DNA of 64,000 bases, taken from Mogibacterium sp. Its GTDB lineage: Bacteria; Bacillota; Clostridia; Peptostreptococcales; Anaerovoracaceae. A program made the translations under genes and the position numbers. The notes under the pieces are model-generated. The model saw nothing but the letters and a program-made list of their open reading frames with translations. It searched no databases and was not told the DNA's origin. Positions 16,536 through 26,118 of this stretch are shown here, piece after piece; positions within the stretch are counted from its first letter, which is position 1, and each line of letters opens with the position of its first letter. The stretch lies in the NCBI GenBank assembly GCA_024403035.1, contig JAKSSP010000001.1, positions 124,001 through 188,000 of the forward strand. The letters run 5' to 3'.

Positions 16536-17150
16536 TCAGAATAATATTCCAAGTATGAGATTCACCAGAGGCGTGATGATACGATCTGTCACGTTCGTGA
16601 GTATAAGAGCCAGCAGGATATACATACCGTACTGGTAGACCTTGTACCACCAGCTGTATCTGTCCAGCTTGAATATCTGGGTTATTATGTTCCAGCCGTC
16701 AAGCGGCGGACACGGTATCAGGTTGAATATCATCAGCACCAGGTTGATCATTACCGCATAGAAAATCATCATGTAGATGTTATATGTCAGATCGCTCGCT
16801 CCGAAACCGGCTTTCATCATAGCCTTCACAGGGATCGAAAGGATTATTGCAAGAATCAGGTTCATGGTAACGCCCGCAATGGCAACAAAGAACTCATCCC
16901 TGCGTCTGTTTTTGTAATAACTTGGGTCGATCTGAACCGGTTTTCCCCAGCCGAATCCCACAAGCACAAGAGTCAGGAATCCTATCCAGTCAATGTGTGC
17001 CAGCGGATTCAGGGTCACCCTGCCCTGTCTTCTCGGCGTAGGGTCTCCAAGCTTATCGGACACCCACGCGTGAGCAAATTCATGGAAGCTGAGTGCCATT
17101 ATGATGCCCGGAAGCATCAGCAGTTTTGTCATTATAAGATCTGTACTCAA
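16536..17150 (-). CDS. Site-2 protease family (M50) membrane protein without PDZ
   Basis: A 204-residue intramembrane metalloprotease-like protein. The zinc-binding HEFAHAWVSDKLG lies near residue 23, and the third ligand motif NLIPCPPLDGW near residue 142. About five hydrophobic segments are present and no PDZ domain, so it belongs to the short M50 group rather than RseP. Its substrate is unknown. The reading frame opens with TTG 17150, just after miaB, with AGAGG upstream; ATG 17132 (MTKLLMLPG) is an alternative start. It is the last gene of the ileS-to-M50 run. The true RseP of this genome is at 57126-58136. Confidence 0.85.
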   Translation of the reverse strand: MSTDLIMTKLLMLPGIIMALSFHEFAHAWVSDKLGDPTPRRQGRVTLNPLAHIDWIGFLTLVLVGFGWGKPVQIDPSYYKNRRRDEFFVAIAGVTMNLILAIILSIPVKAMMKAGFGASDLTYNIYMMIFYAVMINLVLMIFNLIPCPPLDGWNIITQIFKLDRYSWWYKVYQYGMYILLALILTNVTDRIITPLVNLILGILF

Positions 17151-17151
17151 A

Positions 17152-18477
17152 TCAGTCTACCTCTCGTCCTTCTAAGCTGAATGTCTTGCTTTCAGTGATC
17201 TCTACCTTAACCTTTCTTCCCATAAGCTGTTCAGGGCTTTTATCCGAGGTGAAGTTCACAAGTTTGAAGCCGTCTGTCCTGCCGGATATCACTTTGTCAT
17301 CGTTGCGGCTTATGCCTTCGGCGATGACTTCATATGTCTTGCCTTTATACTCCTGATTCTTTCTGAGGCTGATCTCGTTCATCACGTCCACAAGCCTGTC
17401 GAATCTCTCGTGGCAGACTTCATCAGGCACCTGGTCCTTGAACTTCGCGGCCGGAGTACCTTCTCTTGGCGAATAGATGAATGTGAAAGCGGAATCGTAT
17501 TCGACTTTTCTTGCTATATCCAGTGTCTGCTCAAAGTCATCATCGGTCTCGCCCGGGAAGCCGACTATCACATCTGTAGATATAGTGATGTCAGGGGCTG
17601 TTTCTCTCAGCTTGTCGACTATCTTCAGGTACGACGCCCTGTCGTAGTGCCTGTTCATGCGCTTTAAAATCCTGTCGCTGCCTGACTGTACAGGCAGATG
17701 GATGTTATGACATAGCTTGTCGCAGGTCCTGAAGCAATCTATCATCTCGTCGGATATGTCCTTAGGATGAGATGTCATGAATCTTATGCGCTCGATACCG
17801 TCTATCTCATTGACTGCTTTTATCAGATCCGCAAAGCTGTGACCTGCAGCGTCCCTGTAGGAATCAACATTCTGACCAAGAAGCATTATTTCCACTACAC
17901 CGTCAGCAGCCAGTCTTCTGACTTCATCACAGACATCGCTCAGCATGCGGCTCTTCTCACGTCCTCTTGTATACGGTACTATGCAGTATGTGCAGAAATT
18001 ATTACAGCCGTATGTGATGTTGACAAGAGCCTTGTGGCGGTGCATCCTTAGAGGCCTCATATCATCCTCGCTGATATCCGGATTGTTGTCGACTATGGCC
18101 CGCATGCGTCGTCCTGTCCTGAGTCTTTCTTCAAGAAGCACCGGGAATTCAGCAATATTCTGCGTACCGAAAACTATGTCGACCCATGAGAATCTCTTGT
18201 TTATCTCTGCGACTACCCTCGTCTGCTGCGGCATGCATCCGCATACGCACAGCACAAAGTCAGGACGGCTCTTTTTTACCTTCTTGAACTGGCCTAGTGT
18301 ACCGAAGAATCTCTTGTCGGCATTGTCTCTTACACTGCATGTATTTATTACTGTCACATCAGCTTTGAACGGATCATCTATATGCTCGTATCCCATCGCC
18401 TCCAGAAGACCTGCGATGTTCTCGGAGTCATGCTCGTTCATCTGGCAGCCGTATGTGATTATGTGATATTTTCTCAT
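17152..18477 (-). CDS. miaB: tRNA-2-methylthio-N6-dimethylallyladenosine synthase MiaB
   Basis: A 441-residue radical-SAM methylthiotransferase that converts i6A to ms2i6A at position 37 of tRNAs reading UNN codons. It shows an N-terminal UPF0004 domain with cluster cysteines (YGCQMNEHDSE, NTCSVRDNA, CGCMPQ), the radical-SAM CNNFCTYCIVPYTRG around residue 155, and a C-terminal TRAM domain ending near VKVEITESKTFSLEG. It overlaps the plsY-gpsA fusion gene by 4 bases. In the MTTase family, 'TYGCQMN' and dimethylallyl substrate motifs fit MiaB rather than MtaB or RimO. Confidence 0.95.
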   Translation of the reverse strand: MRKYHIITYGCQMNEHDSENIAGLLEAMGYEHIDDPFKADVTVINTCSVRDNADKRFFGTLGQFKKVKKSRPDFVLCVCGCMPQQTRVVAEINKRFSWVDIVFGTQNIAEFPVLLEERLRTGRRMRAIVDNNPDISEDDMRPLRMHRHKALVNITYGCNNFCTYCIVPYTRGREKSRMLSDVCDEVRRLAADGVVEIMLLGQNVDSYRDAAGHSFADLIKAVNEIDGIERIRFMTSHPKDISDEMIDCFRTCDKLCHNIHLPVQSGSDRILKRMNRHYDRASYLKIVDKLRETAPDITISTDVIVGFPGETDDDFEQTLDIARKVEYDSAFTFIYSPREGTPAAKFKDQVPDEVCHERFDRLVDVMNEISLRKNQEYKGKTYEVIAEGISRNDDKVISGRTDGFKLVNFTSDKSPEQLMGRKVKVEITESKTFSLEGREVD

Positions 18478-20333
18478 TTGCGCTCGTCTTTCTTGTCTCT
18501 CGACATGAGCATGCTCACCGCTTTCTCCGGAGTGATCTTTCCTTTGAGAACGGCCTGTGTAGCCTTGCAGACAGGCATCTCCACACCGAGTTTTTTTGCA
18601 AGATCACAGACAGCATCAGCTGTGTAGTATCCTTCTACGACCGAACCTACTCTTTCGACCGCTTCCTTGGCTTCAAGTCCGAGGCCTATTAGAAGTCCGC
18701 AGCGTCTGTTGCGGGAGAGATTCGTGGAGCAGGTTACGATAAGGTCTCCTATGCCGGACAGTCCGGAGAAAGTCTCAGGGTCTGCGCCCAGTTTGTCTCC
18801 AAGTCTCTTTATCTCATGTATTGAACGTGTCATCAGAGCTGCTCTCGCGTTGTTTCCTAGTTTCATACCATCGGAAATGCCGGTCGCGATCGCTATTACG
18901 TTCTTTACAGCTCCTGCTATCTCAACGCCTGTGACGTCATCCTGTGTGTACACACGGAGCTGCTCTGACATGAAAGTATCCTGGATCATGCGCGCCGCCT
19001 CCGCGTCTTTTGAAGCCGCAACAATGCCTGCAGGAGTGTTCCTGACGATTTCTTCCGCGTGCGTCGGACCTGAAAGAGCTACATATCTTGCTGCAGGGAT
19101 CGTTTCCTCAGCAACTTCGTTCATCCTCAGGAGGGTCTTCTTTTCGATTCCCTTGGCAAGGTTGACTACGACAGCGCCTTCCTCAAGATACTGTGCTGCC
19201 TTTGAAGATACCTGACGGAACTTCTGAGCCGGCACAGCAAACACTACTATATCCTTGCCCCTCAGAGCGTTGCGGATGTTGTTTGTGTATTTGATCCTGT
19301 CGCTTAGGATGACATACGGCAGATATCTGTCGTTCATGCGTGTCTCTTTCATCGCGTCTAAGGCTGCCTTGTTGCGGCCGTACAGAGTCACATCATGTCC
19401 GTTATATACCAGCAGATTTGCCATGGCGGTGCCGAACGAACCGTTTCCGACAATCGCGATCTTATGAGCCTTGTCTCCCAGATCAGGGATCTCCGTACCT
19501 GCATAGTAATCCATTGGTTCCGGCTCCGGTCTTGATGCGTCACTTTGCTGAGCGTCGACAAGAGACGGCTCTTTGGTAGCGTCAGCTGCTATAGGGGATT
19601 CACCGATAGAAAGATCCTCAAACTCCTGATCACTTGCTTTGAGTTTTGACTTCTCTTCCTCTGAAAGAGGTTTGCCCTGAAGACTGGCGTCCAGAGCAGT
19701 TTCCGCTTTCGCGGATACATCATCTTCTGCCTTGTCTTTTCCGCCTATGGTAAGTTTTTCTTCCTCGCCCCTGGCTATCCTCTTGATATTTGCCAGATGC
19801 ATTATCAGCAGGAATACCGCGGCGCCTATCGCGAAATAAAGGTATTCCGGTTCATAAAACCATATGGCAACAGGATATGCGACAGCTGCGAAAGTCGAGG
19901 CTACGGACATGCGTCTCGTGATAAGGAAGAAAACGCCCGCGACTATCAGAGCTGCTGTAGCGCTGAGCCAGTTGAGTGCAAGAGCGGCGCCAAAAGACGC
20001 AGCAACGCCTTTTCCGCCTTTGAAGCCCCATACCGCAGGGAAGCAGTGGCCTATGACAACGGCTCCGAACGCCACCATGGCTCCCGGGTCATCGCCAAAA
20101 TTGTATCCTGTCCTTACGGCTATGAATGCTTTAAGCACGTCCACAATGAAGACAGTAATGCCCGCGCCGAGTCCCATGACTCTTATGGTGTTGGTCATCC
20201 CGGCATTTCCGCTGCCCTCCTTGCGTATATCTATGCCCTTGATCTTACCCAGAATAATGGCCGGGTTGATATTACCCAGGGCATATGCAGCCAATCCTAT
20301 GATTATGAGTCTGATGATCTCTGAGCTGCTCAT
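18474..20333 (-). CDS. PlsY-GpsA fusion: glycerol-3-phosphate acyltransferase plus glycerol-3-phosphate dehydrogenase
   Basis: One uninterrupted 619-residue frame joins two consecutive lipid enzymes. Residues 1-193 are PlsY, the membrane acyl-phosphate:glycerol-3-phosphate acyltransferase, with GSGNAGMTNTIRVMG, GHCFPAVWGFKGGKG and MHLANIKRIARGEE. Residues 194-288 are an acidic, low-complexity linker. Residues 289-619 are GpsA, the soluble enzyme that makes glycerol 3-phosphate, with IVGNGSFGTA, LAKGIE, SGPTHAEE, AGAVKNVIAIATGI and GLSGIGDLIVTC. The GpsA product is the PlsY substrate, so the fusion would deliver it to the membrane. ATG 20333 has GGAG upstream and overlaps der by 4 bases. An internal ATG near 19514, preceded by GGAG, could also give free GpsA. 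Confidence 0.93.
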   Translation of the reverse strand: MSSSEIIRLIIIGLAAYALGNINPAIILGKIKGIDIRKEGSGNAGMTNTIRVMGLGAGITVFIVDVLKAFIAVRTGYNFGDDPGAMVAFGAVVIGHCFPAVWGFKGGKGVAASFGAALALNWLSATAALIVAGVFFLITRRMSVASTFAAVAYPVAIWFYEPEYLYFAIGAAVFLLIMHLANIKRIARGEEEKLTIGGKDKAEDDVSAKAETALDASLQGKPLSEEEKSKLKASDQEFEDLSIGESPIAADATKEPSLVDAQQSDASRPEPEPMDYYAGTEIPDLGDKAHKIAIVGNGSFGTAMANLLVYNGHDVTLYGRNKAALDAMKETRMNDRYLPYVILSDRIKYTNNIRNALRGKDIVVFAVPAQKFRQVSSKAAQYLEEGAVVVNLAKGIEKKTLLRMNEVAEETIPAARYVALSGPTHAEEIVRNTPAGIVAASKDAEAARMIQDTFMSEQLRVYTQDDVTGVEIAGAVKNVIAIATGISDGMKLGNNARAALMTRSIHEIKRLGDKLGADPETFSGLSGIGDLIVTCSTNLSRNRRCGLLIGLGLEAKEAVERVGSVVEGYYTADAVCDLAKKLGVEMPVCKATQAVLKGKITPEKAVSMLMSRDKKDERK

Positions 20334-21655
20334 TTCCGTTCTCCTCTCTTTTCGTTCCAGACGAATTTGATCGATGTGCCTTCAAAATCGAAAGCTTCTC
20401 TTATTTTGTTCTCAAGATATCTCGCGTACGAGAAATGCATGAGTTCTCTATCGTTTATGCTGAATGAGAACAGCGGCGGCTTGGTGCCGATCTGCGTCGC
20501 ATAGTAGATCTTGAGCCTGCGACCTTTATCTGAAGGCGGCTGTCTCATCATTGTTGCATCCTCGATTATGCTGTTAAGCTTTCCGGTCGTTATGCGGATC
20601 GCTCTGGCATCCGCTATGCGCGAGCACCTGTCTATGATGTCAAATATCCTCACCTTATTGAGTACAGAGGTGAAAAGAACAGGTGCGTACGACGCAAACA
20701 GCAATTCCGACTTGATCTTGCGTTCATAGTCGCGCATCGTGTTTGTCTCTTTCTCTATGAGATCCCACTTGTTGACGACTACCAGAAGTCCCTTTCCGGC
20801 TTCATGGGCATAACCCGCGATCTTCTTATCCTGCTCTGTAAGACCCTCTGCCGCGTCTATCATCAGGACACATATGTCGCAGCGTTCTATCGCGGCTATT
20901 GCTCTGAGAATGCTGAACTTCTCAATAGAATCGTTGACCTTGCTCTTTTTGCGCAGCCCAGCTGTGTCGATCAGAGTATATTCTCTGTCCTTATAGCTGA
21001 ACGGAGTATCGATGGTATCGCGGGTAGTTCCGGCTATCGGTGATACTATGACTCTGTTCTGCTTTGTAAGAGCGTTCACGAGCGAGGACTTGCCGACATT
21101 AGGCTTGCCGATGATCGCGATATGTACGCTCTCGTCGCGGCCTCCGAATGAATCTTCAGGGAATCCGTCGACTATGCGGTCCAAAAGGTCTCCGATGTTG
21201 GTCATGTTTGCCGCGCTTATGGCGATCGGCTCTCCGAAGCCAAGCTCATAGAAGTCAAACGATGCTTCGTATGCCTTCGAAGGCGCATCCACTTTGTTTA
21301 CTACGAGGATGACCTCCTTGCCGGTACGGCGCAGAAGTTCAGCAACCTCACTGTCAGCGTTGGTGAGACCGTCCTTTCCGTCTACCATGAAGATGATCAC
21401 GTCAGCCATGTCCATGGCGGTAACGGCCTGGTCTCTCATCTGCGATAGTATGGTGTCATCGGTCCTTACTTCGATACCTCCGGTATCTATGACTCCGAAT
21501 TCCTTGCCGTTCCAGTCAGTCTCGGCATAAATACGGTCACGGGTAACACCAGGCACGTCTTCCACTATGGCGCGCCTTTCGCCTATCAGCCTGTTAAAGA
21601 GTGTCGACTTGCCGACATTAGGTCTGCCGACTATCGCAAGAATTGGCTTACTCAT
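20330..21655 (-). CDS. der: Ribosome-assembly GTPase Der (EngA)
   Basis: A 441-residue double-GTPase for 50S subunit maturation. The first G domain starts with GRPNVGKSTLFNRL and DTGGIE, the second with GKPNVGKSSLVNAL, DTAGLRKKSK and NKWD. A C-terminal KH-like domain (about residues 355-441) ends in KFVWNEKRGERK. The open frame continues upstream to 21715, but MSKPILAIVG at 21655 is the usual N terminus. ATG 21655 overlaps the ftsY stop (ATGAGTAA), indicating coupling. Confidence 0.96.
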   Translation of the reverse strand: MSKPILAIVGRPNVGKSTLFNRLIGERRAIVEDVPGVTRDRIYAETDWNGKEFGVIDTGGIEVRTDDTILSQMRDQAVTAMDMADVIIFMVDGKDGLTNADSEVAELLRRTGKEVILVVNKVDAPSKAYEASFDFYELGFGEPIAISAANMTNIGDLLDRIVDGFPEDSFGGRDESVHIAIIGKPNVGKSSLVNALTKQNRVIVSPIAGTTRDTIDTPFSYKDREYTLIDTAGLRKKSKVNDSIEKFSILRAIAAIERCDICVLMIDAAEGLTEQDKKIAGYAHEAGKGLLVVVNKWDLIEKETNTMRDYERKIKSELLFASYAPVLFTSVLNKVRIFDIIDRCSRIADARAIRITTGKLNSIIEDATMMRQPPSDKGRRLKIYYATQIGTKPPLFSFSINDRELMHFSYARYLENKIREAFDFEGTSIKFVWNEKRGERK

Positions 21656-22544
21656 CGAATATGCCCTCCACGAAATCGTGCGCGTTGAACGGCACAAGGT
21701 CTTCCATCTTTTCACCCACGCCTATGAACTTTATCGGCATGTCGAATTCATCAGTTACTGTGATGGAAATGCCTCCGCGGGCAGTTCCGTCCATTTTTGT
21801 GAGTATGATACCCGTTATCTCGGAGATGCCGTTGAACTCTTCTGCCTGGTTCACGGCATTCTTGCCGGTAGTGGCATCAAGCACGAGGATATTCTCTCTT
21901 GCTGCCTCAGGCCACTCCCTTGAGATGACCTTGCTCATCTTCTCGAGCTCTTTCATGAGGTTCACTTTATTCTGGAGCCTTCCGGCGGTATCACAGATGA
22001 GCACATCCACGTTATTTGCTTTCGCGGACTGTATTGCATCATAGATGACAGCCGTAGGATCCGCGCCTTCCTCGCGCTTTATGACCCTTACACCTACTCT
22101 GTCGCCCCACAGCTGCAGCTGTTCTGCTGCCGCGGCGCGGAATGTGTCGGCAGCTGCCAGCATCACGTTCTTGCCCTTCTTCTTGTACATGTGGGCCAAC
22201 TTCGCTATGGAAGTCGTTTTGCCGCCGCCGTTTATTCCTATCATCAGGATTATGAGCGGGTACTCCTCTGTCATGAGGTTTCTCTCGCCCTTGTCCATGA
22301 TCTCTTCAAGGATACGGGAGAGTTCTATTTTGATCTCGCGCTCTCTGGTGATGTATTTATAGTTGATGGCCTTGTTGAGTTCTTCGATTATCTTGCTTGA
22401 AGTCTCGATGCCGACATCAGCCATTACAAGAGACTCCTCCAGCTGATCGAGGAACTCCGGACCCAGTTCCGGATTGTCGTAGACCGCCATTGTAATGGAG
22501 TCTATGAATTTGCGGAATGCGTTTTTCTTTTCAAAAAGTGCCAT
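21648..22544 (-). CDS. ftsY: Signal recognition particle receptor FtsY
   Basis: A 298-residue SRP GTPase that receives SRP-ribosome complexes at the membrane. It has an N-terminal four-helix bundle (about residues 1-90) and a G domain with GINGGGKTTSIAKLAH, DTAGRLQNK, TKMDGTARGG and GVGEKMEDL. The acidic A domain found in E. coli FtsY is absent, as is normal in Firmicutes. AAGGAG precedes ATG 22544. It lies between smc and der; ylxM and ffh, which often follow, are not here. Confidence 0.95.
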   Translation of the reverse strand: MALFEKKNAFRKFIDSITMAVYDNPELGPEFLDQLEESLVMADVGIETSSKIIEELNKAINYKYITREREIKIELSRILEEIMDKGERNLMTEEYPLIILMIGINGGGKTTSIAKLAHMYKKKGKNVMLAAADTFRAAAAEQLQLWGDRVGVRVIKREEGADPTAVIYDAIQSAKANNVDVLICDTAGRLQNKVNLMKELEKMSKVISREWPEAARENILVLDATTGKNAVNQAEEFNGISEITGIILTKMDGTARGGISITVTDEFDMPIKFIGVGEKMEDLVPFNAHDFVEGIFDE

Positions 22545-22553
22545 TATTTCTCC

Positions 22554-25500
22554 TTATTCGAGACCCTCAGCGTCGAATTCATCGCCCAGCTTGAGCGACA
22601 GCATGCGTGAGATGCCCTGCTCAGGCATAGTCACTCCGTAAAGCACATCCGCGTGATCCATGGTCGCCTTCTGGTGAGTTATGAGGGCAAACTGTATGTT
22701 TTCGAAATTTTTGAGGTAATCCGAGAACCTTCCGATATTGACCTCGTCAAGAGCCGCTTCTACCTCGTCAAGTATGACGAAAGGTGTCGGTTTGGCCTTC
22801 AGTACCGCAAACATCAGCGCTATAGCAGTCAGCGTCTTCTCACCGCCGGAAAGCAGATTGATGTTCTTGAGTTTCTTTCCCGGCGGCTGTGCAGTGATCT
22901 CGATGCCGGATTCAAGCGGCTTGGTTTCATCTTCGAGTCTCAGCTCCGCATAGCCGCCTCCGAAGAGTTCTTTGAACGATTCCTCAAAGTTGACCACGAC
23001 GCGGTCGAAGTTTTCTTTGAACTTGGTTTTGATGGTCTTGTCCATATTGGTGATGATCTCATTGAGCTCAGCCATGGCTTTTGTGAGGTCAGCTTCCTGC
23101 ACCGTCATGAACTCGTATCTCTTGCTGACTGCCTTGTATTCCTCAATTGCGCCGATATTTACGTCGCCTATCTCGGCAAGGCGCAGCTTTATCTCTCTGG
23201 ATTCACGGTTGCCCGCCGTGATCGCGAAGTTCTCATCTCTCATGTCAAGAGCCTCAGCGTACGATACCTCAAATTCATCCCAGAGCTTGTCCTTCTGGGT
23301 ATCGAGCAGCGTCTCGTTTTTGGCTGTCCTGATCTCGAGTCTGTAACGTTCGTCACGGACGGATTCCAGAGTCTCTCTGTCCTTCTTCTGAGCCGCAAGA
23401 AGTTCATCGCTTCTTGCCCTGCCTTCCTCGAGTTTTGCGCTTATATCAGCGATCTTCTCCTCGAGCTCAGCCTTTTCCCGGCTGAGAGCGCGTTCAAGTC
23501 CGCCGGACTTCTCGCCGGTCGCGGATAGCTTGTCCCTGTCAGCTGTCAGCTGCTCACGCGTCGCTGTATTGTCTTCTACCGCAGCTTCCAGCTCTGTAAC
23601 GACGTCTCTTACGCGTTCTATCATCTCGTTATTGGCAAAGATCCTGGATTCGCTTTCGCCTATCTTTACTCTGAGAGCTACTATGCGCTCATTGTCCTCT
23701 TCGATGACAGGCTTCATTGCCTCAGCTTCCTTCATCAGCTCGTCTGCCTTTGCTTCGGCTTCGGCATACTCTTTTTCAGCTTCCTCGATGCTCTTTCTGT
23801 GATCTTCGATCATGCTGTCAGCTCTGGCGATATCGGAATCGAGGGTCTCCATGCTGGATCTGAATCTCTCGGCTGCGCCTTCATCTTCTTTGACAAGCGA
23901 TTCGGCGTGGTCTCTGTCGGCCCTAAGCACGTTGCCTTCTATGTCAAGTTCTGTGATCTGCGTGCGCAGGCTGTCTCTTTCAGCCCTGAGATCGGTCCTC
24001 TCGGAATCGAGCTTGTCCTTGGACGCGTTGAGTTCAGCTGTTTTAGCGGCATACTGCTCTATTTTTCCTTTGAGAGTGTTTATCTCATTCTTTCTGTCAA
24101 GCAGATTAGCCGTTCTGTTTCTGTATTTTCCGCCCGTGATAGCGCCATAGGCATTGATGACTTCACCGTCTCTTGTGACTACTCTAAAGCCGCCTATATC
24201 CCTCTTGGAAATGCGGATGGCCTTCTGCATATCCTCAGCGATGATGACCCTGCAAAGAAGATAATCGACTATCTCTCTATAGCAGCTGTCGCATCTGACC
24301 ATGTCCGATGCTATGCCGATATAGCCGTCAGCGTTCTTTACATCCGGCGAAACAGCGATCCTGTCAGCTCTTACAGACTTTACAGGCAGGAAAGTAACTC
24401 TTCCGGCACCGGTCTCCTTGAGCCAGTCAATAGTCTTTGTTGCCGATTCATCGTCTTCGCAAACTATATTCTGCAGAGAATTGCCCAGAGCAGTCTCAAT
24501 GGCAGTCTCATATCCCAGAGGAACGTCGATGATATCCGAAACTGTGCCAATCATGCCTTTGCGACCTGCGTTCATGACCGATCTGACCGCGTTGTTGTAG
24601 CCTTCGTAGTTGGCTTCCATCTCTTCGATGGTACTGCGGCGTGCTATGGCCTGATTTGCCCTTACCGATATCTCATCGATCTCTTTAATAGTTTTCTCGA
24701 TCTTTGAAGCAACAGTAACAATGTTATCGGTAACTAAGTCGAGTTTGTATTTCTTTCCCTTCAGCTGGGCTTCATTATCAGCGATCTTCTTCTCGATGGC
24801 CCTGAGATTCTCCTTGTTTTCAGCATCTGTCTTGTCTCTGGTCTCAAATTCGTCCGACAGAGTGTCCTTGCGTTCCTCAAGAGTGTTCTTATAGTTGCTC
24901 AGAGTCCTGATCTCAGCGTTTCTGGTAACATTCTGATTGTTTATGTCTATCAGCCTGCTCTTGATCTCCTCTGTCTCCATTGCAATGGAAGAGGCCTTGC
25001 GGCTGTCATCGTTCATTTTGAGGATCGCGTCCTGCAGCTCAGTCCTGATCTTTTCGACATCGTTGTCCATGGACTTTTCGCCCTCTTCCAGTCTGGCTAG
25101 TTCAGCTCTTTCAGCCTCGAGCCTCTCACTGTCAGCCTTGAGTTCTTCGTCGAGCCTTGTCAGTTCCTTCTCGATGTTGATCAGACGCTCTTTATTGAGT
25201 TTTCCGCCGCTGGTTATATCCGCCAGATCATCTATGGTCTTGAGGAGCTTAGCGCTCAGATCTGAATGCTCATCGTTGAGATCGCTTTCCGTATCTCTTA
25301 CTGTCTCAAGCTCTTCTTCTGTTGCGCTTAGCCTTTCTGCGGTCTCATCCAGTTTTGTCTGGAGTTCCTCCAGTTCTTCCTTTCCGTCCCTGACACTGAC
25401 CTCAAGATTATCGAGGTTGTGCAGGATTATGTTGATTCCCAGAGTCTTGTATCTGTCCCTGAGACCTATATACTCTGTTGCCTTCTCAGAATCTTCTCTG

Positions 25501-26114
25501 AGTCCGTCTATGCGGCTTTCGATCTCCGCGATGATGTCTCTCACGCGGTCGAGGTCTATCGTAGCTGCTTTAAGCTTGTTCTCTGCCTCTGTCTTGCGGC
25601 TCTTGTAGAGCACGACTCCGGCTGCCTCCTCGAATATCTGCCTTCTGTTCTCAGGCTTTGTGCTGACTATATCAGCGATCTTGCCCTGGCCGATGATCGA
25701 ATAGCCTTCCACGCCGATACCGGTATCCATGAAAAGCTCGCGGATGTCCCTGAGCCTGCACGGATTGCCGTTGATGAGGTATTCGCTCTCGCCGGACCTG
25801 AACATACGCCTTGTCACGGCTACTTCGCTGTACTCAAGAGGCAGTAACCCGGCCGAATTGTCAATGACAAGAGTGACCTCGGCCATGCCCTTAGGCTTTC
25901 TGGTCGCGGTGCCGGCAAATATGACATCCTGCATCTTTGAGCCACGGAGCTGCTTGGAGCTCTGCTCACCCAGCACCCATCTAAGAGCGTCGGATATATT
26001 GCTCTTGCCGCTTCCGTTAGGACCTATGATGCAGGTCACTCCGTCATTCAGTTCTATAGTCACAGGGTCCGCAAAAGATTTGAAACCCTGCATCTCTATC
26101 CTTTTGAAATACAC
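22554..26114 (-). CDS. smc: Chromosome segregation protein SMC
   Basis: A 1186-residue condensin ATPase. It shows Walker A GPNGSGKSNISDALRWVLGE near residue 32, two long coiled coils around a hinge at about residues 515-630 (GTVSDIIDVPLGYETAIETALG), the ABC signature LLSGGEKTLTAIALMFAVL and Walker B PFVILDEVEAALD near the C terminus. The start is GTG at 26114, 4 bases after the rnc stop, with AGGTAA upstream. ScpA and ScpB partners are not in the window. Confidence 0.96.
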   Translation of the reverse strand: MYFKRIEMQGFKSFADPVTIELNDGVTCIIGPNGSGKSNISDALRWVLGEQSSKQLRGSKMQDVIFAGTATRKPKGMAEVTLVIDNSAGLLPLEYSEVAVTRRMFRSGESEYLINGNPCRLRDIRELFMDTGIGVEGYSIIGQGKIADIVSTKPENRRQIFEEAAGVVLYKSRKTEAENKLKAATIDLDRVRDIIAEIESRIDGLREDSEKATEYIGLRDRYKTLGINIILHNLDNLEVSVRDGKEELEELQTKLDETAERLSATEEELETVRDTESDLNDEHSDLSAKLLKTIDDLADITSGGKLNKERLINIEKELTRLDEELKADSERLEAERAELARLEEGEKSMDNDVEKIRTELQDAILKMNDDSRKASSIAMETEEIKSRLIDINNQNVTRNAEIRTLSNYKNTLEERKDTLSDEFETRDKTDAENKENLRAIEKKIADNEAQLKGKKYKLDLVTDNIVTVASKIEKTIKEIDEISVRANQAIARRSTIEEMEANYEGYNNAVRSVMNAGRKGMIGTVSDIIDVPLGYETAIETALGNSLQNIVCEDDESATKTIDWLKETGAGRVTFLPVKSVRADRIAVSPDVKNADGYIGIASDMVRCDSCYREIVDYLLCRVIIAEDMQKAIRISKRDIGGFRVVTRDGEVINAYGAITGGKYRNRTANLLDRKNEINTLKGKIEQYAAKTAELNASKDKLDSERTDLRAERDSLRTQITELDIEGNVLRADRDHAESLVKEDEGAAERFRSSMETLDSDIARADSMIEDHRKSIEEAEKEYAEAEAKADELMKEAEAMKPVIEEDNERIVALRVKIGESESRIFANNEMIERVRDVVTELEAAVEDNTATREQLTADRDKLSATGEKSGGLERALSREKAELEEKIADISAKLEEGRARSDELLAAQKKDRETLESVRDERYRLEIRTAKNETLLDTQKDKLWDEFEVSYAEALDMRDENFAITAGNRESREIKLRLAEIGDVNIGAIEEYKAVSKRYEFMTVQEADLTKAMAELNEIITNMDKTIKTKFKENFDRVVVNFEESFKELFGGGYAELRLEDETKPLESGIEITAQPPGKKLKNINLLSGGEKTLTAIALMFAVLKAKPTPFVILDEVEAALDEVNIGRFSDYLKNFENIQFALITHQKATMDHADVLYGVTMPEQGISRMLSLKLGDEFDAEGLE

Positions 26115-26118
26115 TTAC

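Noticed and set aside
18474..20333. Two separate genes plsY and gpsA
   Set aside because: No stop codon or frame change lies between the two domains, and the linker is a continuous acidic stretch of about 95 residues. An internal start for free GpsA remains possible.
21656..21715. N-terminal extension of Der to 21715
   Set aside because: The extra 20 residues lie in the ftsY coding region in another frame and have no family match; MSKPILAIVG at 21655 is the usual start.
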